64,000 nucleotides of DNA from Marinirhabdus sp050859505 (GTDB lineage: Bacteria > Bacteroidota > Bacteroidia > Flavobacteriales > Flavobacteriaceae). The translations under genes were made by a program, and so were the position numbers. The DNA is taken from positions 868,001-932,000 of the forward strand of contig NZ_CP193934.1 of assembly GCF_050859505.1 (NCBI RefSeq), in the 5' to 3' direction. Below, in pieces: positions 26,560 through 35,073 of the stretch (position 1 is the first letter of the stretch; every line of letters begins with the position of its first letter). The notes under the pieces were generated by a model that was not told the DNA's origin, made no database searches, and was given only the letters and a program-made list of their open reading frames with translations.

Positions 26560-27783
26560 TTACACGGCTTCTATTTCTTCATTTTGAAGCTTATTTGGTT
26601 TAATTAATAGCATAATAAGTACAAAACCAAAATAATACGCTCCAATTTGTCTATGGAATAGGTTTTCTACCAACAAAAACATCATACTAGTAACCAGCAA
26701 TGCTGTGGGGAAAAACTGTCTTTTATTCCGAAGAAAAACAAAGAGGATAAAACCAATAAACAATACAATTCCTATAATTCCTGTCGCAAGGTACATGTCT
26801 AAAAATTGATTGTGGGTGTTGTATTTTCTTGCGACCAACCACGCTCTTTTTTGTTCATCTTCAATACTATTCTGGTAGCAATTTATGAGTTCTTCATTGG
26901 TATTGGCAAAACCGATACCGTTCCAGAACTCGGTATTAATTTCAGAAATTGACAGAGCGCAGTTCCATATAATGGTTCGTGGCTCCGTTTCTAGCGTGTT
27001 GGCAACCAGACCCTTACTCTCTGTGTTGGTTGGGGTGTAGAATATCTTTTTTCTGAAATCGTTATTCAGAATAAACACTAATACAAGACCCAAAAAAAGC
27101 GTTGCCACCACAAAAATTACCTGCGTTCCTTTGCTCCTCTTATAGAAAAATCCTAAAATAAAAAGTATGATAAGCGCAATAATGGCAATTCTAGAGACTA
27201 TGAGTAAAATAAATAACACATTGAGAATAATGGCCACCACATAATAACTATTATTTGGATGGTATTTGTTTTGTAATAAGCTGTAGGATGCTACAATACT
27301 AAGTACGCACAAGAGGCCTAGATACAGACGATCTACCAGCATAACCTCAATGAGGTTTCCGGAATTCAACAATTCAAACTCAGCTCCTTGATAGACCCCT
27401 ACTACAATACTAACGACCGAAAAAAGTATCGCCGCTACGGAAGAGAAGATAATGGCTTTTTTTATTTTTTGAAACCCTTGTATGGGCACATATAAAATGA
27501 CGAGGCCAATTGCCAGATTTATTTTCTCCAGCACAGGACTGTCTACTTGAAGTCTTCCTAAAACTAGTGCTTGTACCAAAACAAAAAGGACCAAGCCAAT
27601 AAAAAGTAAGGTAGGGAGTCTTTTTAATTTTTTAAAATCGTTTTTTGAAACGACAAAGGGAAACGCAACTGCCAACGCGATAAGCAAGATATTAGGCAAG
27701 GCCCGCATATAGTTATCGAATGGGATGGTGAGGTATAACAGCAGAAACATGTACGGATATATGGACTGAAGTAGTATTCTCAT
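26560..27783 (-). CDS. O-antigen ligase/polymerase-like membrane protein (Wzy-like 1)
   Basis: A 407-residue polytopic protein with about 10-12 membrane segments and one large periplasmic loop (residues about 240-335) containing GIGFANTNEE and ARKYNTHNQFLDMYLATG, the NxH-x-FL pattern of the Wzy_C/WaaL family. The C-terminus ENLFHRQIGAYYFGF resembles that of the 592-residue homologue at 33283. It may polymerise repeat units or ligate the glycan to an acceptor. It is the first of four such proteins in this locus; which one is the true polymerase cannot be decided here. Confidence 0.82.
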   Translation of the reverse strand: MRILLQSIYPYMFLLLYLTIPFDNYMRALPNILLIALAVAFPFVVSKNDFKKLKRLPTLLFIGLVLFVLVQALVLGRLQVDSPVLEKINLAIGLVILYVPIQGFQKIKKAIIFSSVAAILFSVVSIVVGVYQGAEFELLNSGNLIEVMLVDRLYLGLLCVLSIVASYSLLQNKYHPNNSYYVVAIILNVLFILLIVSRIAIIALIILFILGFFYKRSKGTQVIFVVATLFLGLVLVFILNNDFRKKIFYTPTNTESKGLVANTLETEPRTIIWNCALSISEINTEFWNGIGFANTNEELINCYQNSIEDEQKRAWLVARKYNTHNQFLDMYLATGIIGIVLFIGFILFVFLRNKRQFFPTALLVTSMMFLLVENLFHRQIGAYYFGFVLIMLLIKPNKLQNEEIEAV

Positions 27784-27840
27784 GACTTAAAACTGCGGTT
27801 TTTTTTGAGATTTGAAAGATAGTGAGAAAAAATGATTAAC

Positions 27841-27865
27841 GATTGTAGATTGCGGATTGTAGATT
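27841..27865. repeat. Short direct repeat in the gap before the first Wzy-like gene
   Basis: GATTGTAGATT occurs at 27841-27851 and 27855-27865, separated by GCG. The surrounding 158-base gap has no gene. Such short repeats are frequent between genes in flavobacteria; no function is evident. Confidence 0.35.
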
Positions 27866-27941
27866 TTTGAATTTTCACTTCGGTACTATTTTGATGCTGC
27901 TTCATAAAATCCTGCCGCAACCCTAGAGTGACAATTCCAAT

Positions 27942-28691
27942 TTATTGTTTACTGAATTTCTCCTTCAGCACCAACCAAATAAAGGTGCTATTCCCTACAA
28001 GATACCGTTTCCACATACGTTGTGGTTCCTGTAGGAAACGGTAAAACCATTCCAAGCCTGCGTTTTGCATCCAGACGGGTGCTCTTTTGGTAAGTCCTGA
28101 AATAACGTCAAAACTGCCACCAACGCCCATGACAAAGGGCACGTCTTTTAATAATTCACGGTGATTGTAAAGAAAGTTTTCTTTAATGGGGGACGTAATG
28201 GCAACAAAAAGCATTTGGGCACCACTAGTGGCGATTTGTTGAGCGATCTGGGGTTCGTCTTCCTTTGTGAAATATCCGTTCCGGTAGCCTGCGATTATGT
28301 TTGTATTATACGTTTCCTGATAAATTTCAGAAACTTTAAGCACTACTTCTTCTTTGGCGCCCAGTAGAAATATTTTATGATTTTGTTGGTGTGCCAGTTC
28401 CACCAAATTCTCCATTAAATCGATGCCTGCGACACGTTCTTTTAAAGGCTTTCCTAGAATTTTAGCTGCCCAGACCACCGCTTGGCCATCTGCGTTAATG
28501 ATGTCGCTTTCGATGACACTTTTGCGTAGGGCTTCATCTTTTTGCATGGCTACAATCTTTCCTGCGTTTACAACCACGTGATGTAGTTGCTTTTTTTCAG
28601 AAATAGCGTTAGATACCAACGCCAATGTCTCCTTCATGGAAAGATTATGGATGGTGGTATTTAGGATGTTTATTTTGGGTAGGTGTTGCAA
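27942..28691 (-). CDS. WecG/TagA/CpsF family glycosyltransferase (GT26)
   Basis: A 249-residue inverting transferase. Family marks are INADGQAVVWAAKILG (residues 67-82), RVAGIDLMENLVELA near 90, the FLLGAKEEVV segment near 115 and VPFVMGVGGSFDVISG near 200. WecG itself moves ManNAcA from UDP-ManNAcA to lipid-linked GlcNAc, and this locus makes UDP-ManNAcA (wecB, wecC), so the same donor is likely. The start is a TTG at 28691; no better ATG exists before the conserved region, and a strong promoter-like element lies 27 bases upstream. Confidence 0.88.
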   Translation of the reverse strand: MQHLPKINILNTTIHNLSMKETLALVSNAISEKKQLHHVVVNAGKIVAMQKDEALRKSVIESDIINADGQAVVWAAKILGKPLKERVAGIDLMENLVELAHQQNHKIFLLGAKEEVVLKVSEIYQETYNTNIIAGYRNGYFTKEDEPQIAQQIATSGAQMLFVAITSPIKENFLYNHRELLKDVPFVMGVGGSFDVISGLTKRAPVWMQNAGLEWFYRFLQEPQRMWKRYLVGNSTFIWLVLKEKFSKQ

Positions 28692-28717
28692 AGGGTTGCC
28701 CGTTTTTTAATTGGGGG

Positions 28718-28747
28718 CAAAGGTAGCTTTTGTCTGTTTATTTACAA
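28718..28747 (-). promoter_or_regulatory. Candidate promoter for the WecG-like gene
   Basis: Minus strand: TTG (28747-28745), a 19-base spacer, then TACCTTTG (28725-28718), a full match to the Bacteroidota consensus. It overlaps the 3' end of the upstream lipoprotein gene and gives a leader of about 20 bases before the TTG start. Confidence 0.6.
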
Positions 28748-29734
28748 GATGTTGTCTACTATTAATTCAATATATGAGTGAGGTAAGTCGATTTGTGAAC
28801 GCTCACCTGAAGATAAATCGATGGTAACGATTCGTTCAAAATCATATTCCCATGAGTCATTATTGTGTAGAAGGATTAATTTATTTGACGCAACAATATG
28901 CTCTAGGCTTGATTTTCCCTGATAATTTAACGTAGCAATCTCATTGATTACTTCTCCTGTATTTGGGTTGAGCTGTACCAGAGCCGAAATTGTATTGCCA
29001 TTTTTCTCTGTAGCATATAAATCCCCATTTGGCGTGTATACAATATTTTGATATAGGTTTTCTAATGAATAGATTTGAAATTGATTTGTAGACAGATCAA
29101 ATTTTGAGTAAATATGGTTATCATTCTCATCTTTTGAAATGCTGAATAATTGATTGGTTTCTTCTTTATAAAAACTCTTGTTCAGGTTATAAGCGTGTAA
29201 TTCATTTTCATAATTAAAAACTATGTCTTGTTCTGAGGTTTCGAAATTTACTCTAAAGATTTTAAAGCGATCTATCAAAGGAAAATTTGAAGCAGGTATA
29301 AAAGGAACATTGGTGAAGAATCCATAATTCTCACTAGTGGTCATAAACCTGTTATTCGTTGGATCAAAATCATAGCTAGTTTCGTTATCAAGGTCTACCC
29401 ATTGTCTGGTAGAAATTTCGGGCTCTGCAATACCACCTCCTTGTTTATATGTACTATACCCTAAAATATTTCTTGAAGACGAATAACCAGCTGTTCCATA
29501 CTGATCATATCCTAAGACTCCCATCTGTGTAGAATCGATTGTATTCGTAGACAAATCCAATTGGTCGAATTGTACATTTATTCTCAAATCAGAATTAAAA
29601 TCAATCCACCTATGTAAATATATTTTTTCCGTGGCCAGCGTTACTTCTTCTTCCTCATTTAAGGTGTCATCATTACTGGAACAGGCGGCAAGGAAAAGCG
29701 TTGCCAGACAGATTAAATAGATTGGATTTTTCAT
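28742..29734 (-). CDS. Lipoprotein, probable beta-propeller-like
   Basis: A 330-residue exported lipoprotein (signal LICLATLFLAACSSNDD, Cys near 18). The mature part consists of repeated beta segments with internal spacing of about 45 residues, such as LYATEKNGNTISALVQLNP near 235 and KLILLHNNDSWEYDF near 290, suggestive of a propeller of the sort that binds ligands or covers an envelope complex. I do not recognise a named family. Its ATG overlaps the TGA of a polymerase-gene remnant (ATGA). It sits at the junction with the plus-strand island and may be a leftover of an exchanged module. Confidence 0.65.
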   Translation of the reverse strand: MKNPIYLICLATLFLAACSSNDDTLNEEEEVTLATEKIYLHRWIDFNSDLRINVQFDQLDLSTNTIDSTQMGVLGYDQYGTAGYSSSRNILGYSTYKQGGGIAEPEISTRQWVDLDNETSYDFDPTNNRFMTTSENYGFFTNVPFIPASNFPLIDRFKIFRVNFETSEQDIVFNYENELHAYNLNKSFYKEETNQLFSISKDENDNHIYSKFDLSTNQFQIYSLENLYQNIVYTPNGDLYATEKNGNTISALVQLNPNTGEVINEIATLNYQGKSSLEHIVASNKLILLHNNDSWEYDFERIVTIDLSSGERSQIDLPHSYIELIVDNIL

Positions 29735-29820
29735 TCTTTTTTAAATTTTTCAAAATAACACTTTATAAACACTAAATGAAACGCCAAAATGGTTTCATAA
29801 AAAGATGTTTGTTGGAAGGT
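29731..29820 (-). pseudogene. 3'-terminal remnant of a Wzy-like polymerase gene
   Basis: The minus frame is open for 29 codons before a TGA at 29731 and is closed upstream by TAA at 29823-29821. It encodes FYETILAFHLVFIKCYFE, nearly the same as FYETILAFHLVFAKSYFE at the C-terminus of the intact polymerase-like gene ending at 32154. DNA similarity covers about 29751-29800 against 32171-32220 with roughly six mismatches. It looks like the tail of a lost homologue left by module exchange. No start codon or body remains. Confidence 0.75.
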
Positions 29821-29920
29821 TTATTTTAAAAGTACAAAAAAATTCTTAAAAACAACTGTGTAGCCTAGATCATCAGTATTATTCCTTTTTATATAGCCCA
29901 AGCATTCATAAAAATTCCCT

Positions 29921-29928
29921 TAATTTTG
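29921..29928 (+). promoter_or_regulatory. Candidate -7 box for the plus-strand island
   Basis: TAATTTTG fits TAnnTTTG and lies 65 bases before the ATG at 29994 in the 259-base gap that also holds the polymerase remnant. No TTG -33 element was found at the usual distance. Confidence 0.4.
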
Positions 29929-29993
29929 TAGTCAGGCAAGTTGTATCGTTTTAAAAAGTATACTCCTATGGTCGAACTTGAAAAACAGAAAAA

Positions 29994-30821
29994 ATGGCAG
30001 AAGAAAAAAAATACAGCATTAGTGCAGACGAAATACACATTGGAAAAGGAGCTAGAATAGCAGATGGCGTAAGAATTTCAGGAGGATATGATTATGCTAC
30101 CAGCACACCAATTCCTGCAAAAAAAGTGATTATTGGAGATGGTGTTTTTCTTGCCTCAAACATAGAGATTATTTGCCCTTCTATTGAAATTGGAGATTAT
30201 ACCATGATTCGGGAAGACACTATGATTTCCGGATATAAAGACGCAAAAATAGGAAGTTGCTGTTGGATTGGTCAAGGGTGCATCTTAAATACTCACGGTG
30301 GGCTTACCATAGGGAACGGCGTTGGAATTGGCGCAGGTAGCCAGCTTTGGTCACATATTCGTTTTGGTGATACCTTGGAGGGATGCAAATGGGAATCTGT
30401 GGCGCCTATGGTTGTGGAAGACGATGTTTGGTTTGTTGGGCACTGCCTTGTGTCTCCCATTCATGCCAAAGCAAAAAGCATGGCCATGCTTGGCTCTGTC
30501 ATTACCAGAGATATGGAAGAAAATCATATCTATGCAGGGGTCCCTGCTAAAGATATAACCGATAAACTTGGTACTCAATATGAAGATGTCCCCATTGACA
30601 AAAAATATGAAGTGATGACTGGGCAATTAGATATCTTTTATAAAAAAAATCCTCACTTTCCAAAATCAATAATCATTGTAAAAGACTCCACAAATCTGGA
30701 AGAAAGTGATAAAACAATTTTTGACGTTTCTAACCGAACGTACACTAAGCGCTTAACTGAAGAGGAAATAGAGTTTATGAAATTTCTATTAGTAAAGATT
30801 AAATTTTACCCAAAGAACTAG
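29994..30821 (+). CDS. Left-handed beta-helix (hexapeptide) acyltransferase-like protein
   Basis: A 275-residue protein with hexapeptide-repeat turns from residue about 12 to 185: IHIGKGARIADGVRISGG, VIIGDGVFLASNIEI, IEIGDYTMIREDTMISGY, AKIGSCCWIGQGCIL, LTIGNGVGIGAGSQL, then AMLGSVITRDMEENHIYAGVPAK. A His suitable for catalysis is present (ILNTHGGLTIG). The family (WbbJ/LbetaH) usually acetylates sugars or amino sugars. The C-terminal 85 residues are an extra domain with no recognised motif. It pairs with the DUF4910 gene one base downstream on the plus strand, against the direction of the main locus. Confidence 0.82.
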   Translation: MAEEKKYSISADEIHIGKGARIADGVRISGGYDYATSTPIPAKKVIIGDGVFLASNIEIICPSIEIGDYTMIREDTMISGYKDAKIGSCCWIGQGCILNTHGGLTIGNGVGIGAGSQLWSHIRFGDTLEGCKWESVAPMVVEDDVWFVGHCLVSPIHAKAKSMAMLGSVITRDMEENHIYAGVPAKDITDKLGTQYEDVPIDKKYEVMTGQLDIFYKKNPHFPKSIIIVKDSTNLEESDKTIFDVSNRTYTKRLTEEEIEFMKFLLVKIKFYPKN

Positions 30822-30822
30822 T

Positions 30823-32106
30823 ATGAAAGATACAATGGAAGCGTATTTCGATAGACTTTGGCCAATAAGCAGAAGTCTTACGGGAAACGGCAACAGGGAA
30901 ACAATCGAAATATTAAAAGAATTAATCGATTTAAAAGTTACGGAAGTACCTTCGGGTACTAAATGTTTCGACTGGAAAGTGCCGCCAGAATGGAACATTA
31001 AAGAGGCGTGGATTAAAAATAGCAAAGGCGAAAAAATTGTAGATTTTGCAGTTACCAATCTACATATCCTGGGGTATTCTGTTCCGTTTCAAGGAACCCT
31101 TACCTATACCGAATTAAAAGAGCATTTATATACACTGCCCGACCAACCAGAATTAATACCCTATCTGTGTTCTTATTACAAAGAACGGTGGGGGTTTTGT
31201 TTGTCTCATAATCAGTTTTTAGAACTTGATCAAGATGATACCTATGAAGTTTTTATAGATTCCTCTTTAGACTCTGGTGGTTCTATGACCATTGCTGAAG
31301 CGGTTATTAAAGGTACCTCCGAAAAAGAAATTTTAATTTCAACCTACATTTGTCATCCCTCCATGGCAAATAATGAATTGTCGGGTCCTTTAGTCTCAGC
31401 ATTTATTTATAAAAAACTAAAGGAGCAGAAAGACCTTAAATATACCTACCGATTTGTTTTTGTGCCTGAAACCATTGGAGCTATTTATATACTTTCCAAA
31501 TATGGAGACTACTGGAAAAAAAACCTACACGCAGGCTTTATTCTTACTTGTGTAGGTGACCCAGGAAATTTCACCTACAAAAAAAGCAGGAGAGGTGATA
31601 GTATTTCAGATAGAGCAGCGTTAACCATCCTAAATCAGTCTGAAGGAGATTTTAACCTTGTGGAATTTTTTCCTAATGGTAGTGATGAAAGACAATACTG
31701 TTCCCCAGGATTTAATTTGCCAATGGGTTCTTTAATGCGCACCATGTATGCTGTGTATCCTGAGTATCATACCTCGGCAGATAATAAAGATTTTATCTCT
31801 TTTGAAGCCATGGAAGGCACTGTAAACAAGTATTTAGAGATTATCGAGCTGATTGAAAGAAATGAAAATTATATTAATACTATGCCTTATGGCGAGCCGC
31901 AATTAGGTAAACGTGGGTTGTACCCAACTTTTACTCAAACTGGCAATGATGACCACATAAGAGCTATGATGTGGATATTAAATTTGGCTGACGGAGCCCA
32001 TGATTTAATTGCTATGTCAGAAAGATCTAAATATCCCATAAAAAAACTGCTTCCCATTATAGATAAATTGATTGAAAACGGGATTTTAAAAAATGAAGCC
32101 TCCTAA
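30823..32106 (+). CDS. DUF4910 aminopeptidase-like protein
   Basis: A 427-residue cytosolic protein: N-terminal DUF2172-like part (MEAYFDRLWPISRSLTGNGN, FDWKVPPEWNI), a metallopeptidase-like core with candidate zinc ligands in STYICHPSMANNELSGPL, VPETIGAIY and YPEYHTSADNKDFIS, and a C-terminal winged-helix-like part from about residue 350. The family resembles M28 aminopeptidases and recurs in surface-polysaccharide loci, where an amide hydrolase or condensing role in sugar modification has been guessed. Activity is unknown. It follows the acyltransferase after one base, so acylation or deacylation of the same sugar is plausible. Confidence 0.8.
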   Translation: MKDTMEAYFDRLWPISRSLTGNGNRETIEILKELIDLKVTEVPSGTKCFDWKVPPEWNIKEAWIKNSKGEKIVDFAVTNLHILGYSVPFQGTLTYTELKEHLYTLPDQPELIPYLCSYYKERWGFCLSHNQFLELDQDDTYEVFIDSSLDSGGSMTIAEAVIKGTSEKEILISTYICHPSMANNELSGPLVSAFIYKKLKEQKDLKYTYRFVFVPETIGAIYILSKYGDYWKKNLHAGFILTCVGDPGNFTYKKSRRGDSISDRAALTILNQSEGDFNLVEFFPNGSDERQYCSPGFNLPMGSLMRTMYAVYPEYHTSADNKDFISFEAMEGTVNKYLEIIELIERNENYINTMPYGEPQLGKRGLYPTFTQTGNDDHIRAMMWILNLADGAHDLIAMSERSKYPIKKLLPIIDKLIENGILKNEAS

Positions 32107-32153
32107 AAGAAAGTCAAAAACTCTTTGCCATTAATTGTATTTACAAACGTTCT

Positions 32154-33326
32154 TTATGGATCGATGCGTTCAAAATAACTCTTTGCAAACACCAAATGAA
32201 ACGCCAATATGGTTTCGTAAAAGAAGTTGGCGCTAAAAGCCATTAGCACAAAAGTACCAAGTAAAAAGAGACTCGTTATATTATTTATTTTAAAGCTACA
32301 AAATAATTTTGCGAAGATAAAAAGATATGCTGCCATTCCTATAATACCGAAAAAATAGAAAAGATCCAGCAACCCAAACTGGCTACGGAAGTGCATATCA
32401 TACCCCCCACCAAATAAGTAATTACGCCACGTCCATTTTTCTTGGATTAATGGGAGCATTTCCTCTAACAGGTGTTGGTCGCGTAAAGAAAAAACAACCG
32501 ACCAAATTCCTCTTTCATCATATACTTTCTGAAGCGAAGGGGATTGCGCGACAAGCCAATGCAATAGATTATCAAAAAACACAAATCCTGAAAGCGCAAC
32601 TACTATGGCGGAAATGAGCACCCATTTATTTTTATGTCCGCGCAGTAAGATAAAAATAAAAAATCCTAGAAAAATATAGCTTATAAAGATGGCTTTGGTG
32701 CCCAATAGTAGCGAAGCAATAAACACAAGACCAAAGGGAAGGTATTTTTTCTTTTTTAGGACAAAACATTCACAAGCATAGTAAAAAAGTGCAATCCAGT
32801 AAATATAGGTGGAGGCTCCGGAACGTAAAATAGTACCATTAAGCCCAAAGCGTTTTGCCGTGCCATAATACGTGTTAAACCAATCGGTTGGCAAAAACAA
32901 CCCCAAGACAATACAGATGGAATTTATGATAATGAATACTTCAAAAACCTTAAAGAACAGCGGGTAATACTTCGACACATTCTCAATGGTCTGTACATAC
33001 ACGAATGCAAGAACCACAAAAAGGTATTTATCTAAAAACCAAAGATTTTTTTGCAGTTGCTCCCAGGGCGCAAACCCTATTTGTCCTGAAAGAAATAACA
33101 TTGTGAGCGCTACAACAGGCCAAAGTTTTTTATAGTCGTTCCGTAGTATTTGTATAACAAAAAATACTTGTAATACAGTTTTGAGAGCAGCTGAAATTTT
33201 GAAAGCGTGAAAGTATTCCTTGATACAAATTTTATACACAAACTCAGATAACACCAAGAGGGTAAAAATAAGTGCAAGCTTATTATTGGCTACTAGCCTC
33301 AGTATGTTGTTTGCTTTTGCAATCAT
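32154..33326 (-). CDS. O-antigen polymerase-like membrane protein (Wzy-like 2)
   Basis: About 390 residues with 10-12 membrane segments and a periplasmic loop near residues 255-310 (SVVFSLRDQHLLEEMLPLIQEKWTWRNYLFGGGYDMHF), the location of the variable loop of Wzy proteins. I start it at MIAKANNILRLV (33326), which reduces the overlap with the preceding gene to 44 bases; a start at 33362 overlaps 80 bases. The C-terminus FFYETILAFHLVFAKSYFE is mirrored in the remnant at 29731-29820. Convergent with DUF4910, with a 47-base gap lacking an obvious terminator. Confidence 0.75.
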   Translation of the reverse strand: MIAKANNILRLVANNKLALIFTLLVLSEFVYKICIKEYFHAFKISAALKTVLQVFFVIQILRNDYKKLWPVVALTMLFLSGQIGFAPWEQLQKNLWFLDKYLFVVLAFVYVQTIENVSKYYPLFFKVFEVFIIINSICIVLGLFLPTDWFNTYYGTAKRFGLNGTILRSGASTYIYWIALFYYACECFVLKKKKYLPFGLVFIASLLLGTKAIFISYIFLGFFIFILLRGHKNKWVLISAIVVALSGFVFFDNLLHWLVAQSPSLQKVYDERGIWSVVFSLRDQHLLEEMLPLIQEKWTWRNYLFGGGYDMHFRSQFGLLDLFYFFGIIGMAAYLFIFAKLFCSFKINNITSLFLLGTFVLMAFSANFFYETILAFHLVFAKSYFERIDP

Positions 33327-35061
33327 AAAAGATAAAGAAACAATAAAATATACTAAATACAACTACACCTGCTTGCCTTGAAAAATAAGATTCCACTAGC
33401 ATGGCAATAGAAAAGTATATAAGAAATAATGTGGTAGTCCTAAAACCCAAAATAATGGGTATGAGTATTACAAAAATTAGCATTGTTGGAACTAAAATAC
33501 CATACGCCAATAAGAACTCTAAATATTGATTATGCACATTGTAGCGTCTATATTTAATTTCCGAGTCAACTTCTAAATTGTTTGAGAGCGCATCCCGAAC
33601 ATTTTGGGATCCAATGCCCGAAACCAAATGTGTTGTTGAAATAGCGAACGCTTCCCGCCAAAGTTCGGGACGGGCATCCATTTTCTTAGTATCATTTACC
33701 AAAAAAATAGTTGTAATACGCTCTCTTGCTTCATTAGAAGTATATACAAATACACCTGCCAAGAGAACTAAAGAAACACCGACACTTATATAGATTGTTT
33801 TTAATTTTTTTGGGAATTGTATAATTGTTACACTAACCATTAGAACTAACCCTATAAGTAAAGGCAATCTTGCTTGCGAAAGATACATAAATACAAATGC
33901 TAACATTGAAAAAAGCATTACTGAAATCCTGATTTTTTTTCGTTGAAATTCGAAAAGAAGTGCGACCACTATAAGCCCTGCCAAATAGCTGGAATGCCAA
34001 TATTGCTCCACCGTCTCAAAAAAGAAACGTGTAAAATTATAATTGGAAGAAAGGTGTAGATACCGTTCAATTATTGCAATAACTAGAAGAAAAACATATG
34101 TTACAACTGCTATTTGAAAGACTTTAAAAATTTTAACCATTTGAGCGCGCTGTACCCCTAAAAAAAGAAAGGGAGCTAATAAAAAGTAGCTATAATTCCC
34201 AAAATCGGTACCGATGGTTTCAAAATGGAAAAAGACATTCACTATCATAATTGCCAAAAACAGTGTGCCTAATGGAATAAAGTTTTTAAGTTCTCGAAAA
34301 TGAAATTTTTCTTTTTCAACAATAAAATGTACAAGAGTTAGCGCCAAGGAAACAGCTAACAAAATGTGCGAAATAATAAGCCAAAAAGGAAGTAAGAACA
34401 TCCAGAGATAGAAGAGGTAATTCCTGGCTTTGTAGAGAGCACTGCCTTCAACTTTAAGATTGGTAAAATTATATGGTACGGTATTGATGTAAAACCTGCC
34501 CATTACAAGCAATACCATAAGCAACAGGATATTTGTTACCCAGCCTAAGGGTGTAAACTGTTTCGTTTTGGCAATTTTTTCAAATCCTTCTAAGTTTAAC
34601 ATCAACCACCCATTTCCTTTTTGGCCTGCAGTAGCTATAATCGAATTCTGAGTGCTCACCGGAGTCACATTAGTGCTCGAATAGTTTACAAATTTGTCGA
34701 GATTGTTAAAAGTTCTAACTTTGTTTTTGGAGGCAAGCGTAACATCTTTAATAATGATGCTCCCTTTAGTACTACCACTCCAATAAAACCCAAAAAACTG
34801 AAGCCCTTCTGGCTGATTTATAGTTGTTACTATGGTATTGAGCTTGTTTTTGAATAATGGTAAGGTTTCCGTCTTGCTAATAGAATCGCTAAAGTTGGGC
34901 TGCAAAGAATACCACGTATACGAGTCAAAATCTGTTTCGACTGTAAGGGTAATTGTAATGGGTTCATATCTTTTTTCATACAAAAAAAAAGCATAAAGGA
35001 TATTCAGCAGCACGAGTGTGAGCAGACTGTATCCTATTATTTTCCCCCAAGAAGTTTGCAT
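33283..35061 (-). CDS. O-antigen ligase family protein with N-terminal periplasmic domain (Wzy-like 3)
   Basis: A 592-residue protein, longer than usual (400-450). Residues 1-28 form a membrane anchor, residues about 30-170 are polar and strand-rich (ITITLTVETDFDSYTWYSLQP, LQFFGFYWSGSTKGSIIIKDVTL) like a jelly-roll or carbohydrate-binding fold, and from about 175 on there are 10 or more membrane helices with the WaaL/Wzy_C loop (VSGIGSQNVRDAL, RYNVHNQYLEFLLAYG). Fusion of a sugar-binding-like domain to a ligase or polymerase is unusual. Its 3' end overlaps the next polymerase-like gene by 44 bases. Confidence 0.78.
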   Translation of the reverse strand: MQTSWGKIIGYSLLTLVLLNILYAFFLYEKRYEPITITLTVETDFDSYTWYSLQPNFSDSISKTETLPLFKNKLNTIVTTINQPEGLQFFGFYWSGSTKGSIIIKDVTLASKNKVRTFNNLDKFVNYSSTNVTPVSTQNSIIATAGQKGNGWLMLNLEGFEKIAKTKQFTPLGWVTNILLLMVLLVMGRFYINTVPYNFTNLKVEGSALYKARNYLFYLWMFLLPFWLIISHILLAVSLALTLVHFIVEKEKFHFRELKNFIPLGTLFLAIMIVNVFFHFETIGTDFGNYSYFLLAPFLFLGVQRAQMVKIFKVFQIAVVTYVFLLVIAIIERYLHLSSNYNFTRFFFETVEQYWHSSYLAGLIVVALLFEFQRKKIRISVMLFSMLAFVFMYLSQARLPLLIGLVLMVSVTIIQFPKKLKTIYISVGVSLVLLAGVFVYTSNEARERITTIFLVNDTKKMDARPELWREAFAISTTHLVSGIGSQNVRDALSNNLEVDSEIKYRRYNVHNQYLEFLLAYGILVPTMLIFVILIPIILGFRTTTLFLIYFSIAMLVESYFSRQAGVVVFSIFYCFFIFYDCKSKQHTEASSQ

Positions 35062-35073
35062 ATTGCTTTTGGG

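Noticed and set aside
29994..32106. Insertion sequence or transposon as the carrier of the plus-strand pair
   Set aside because: No transposase frame, terminal inverted repeats or target duplication were found around the pair; only the polymerase-tail similarity, which points to homologous module exchange.
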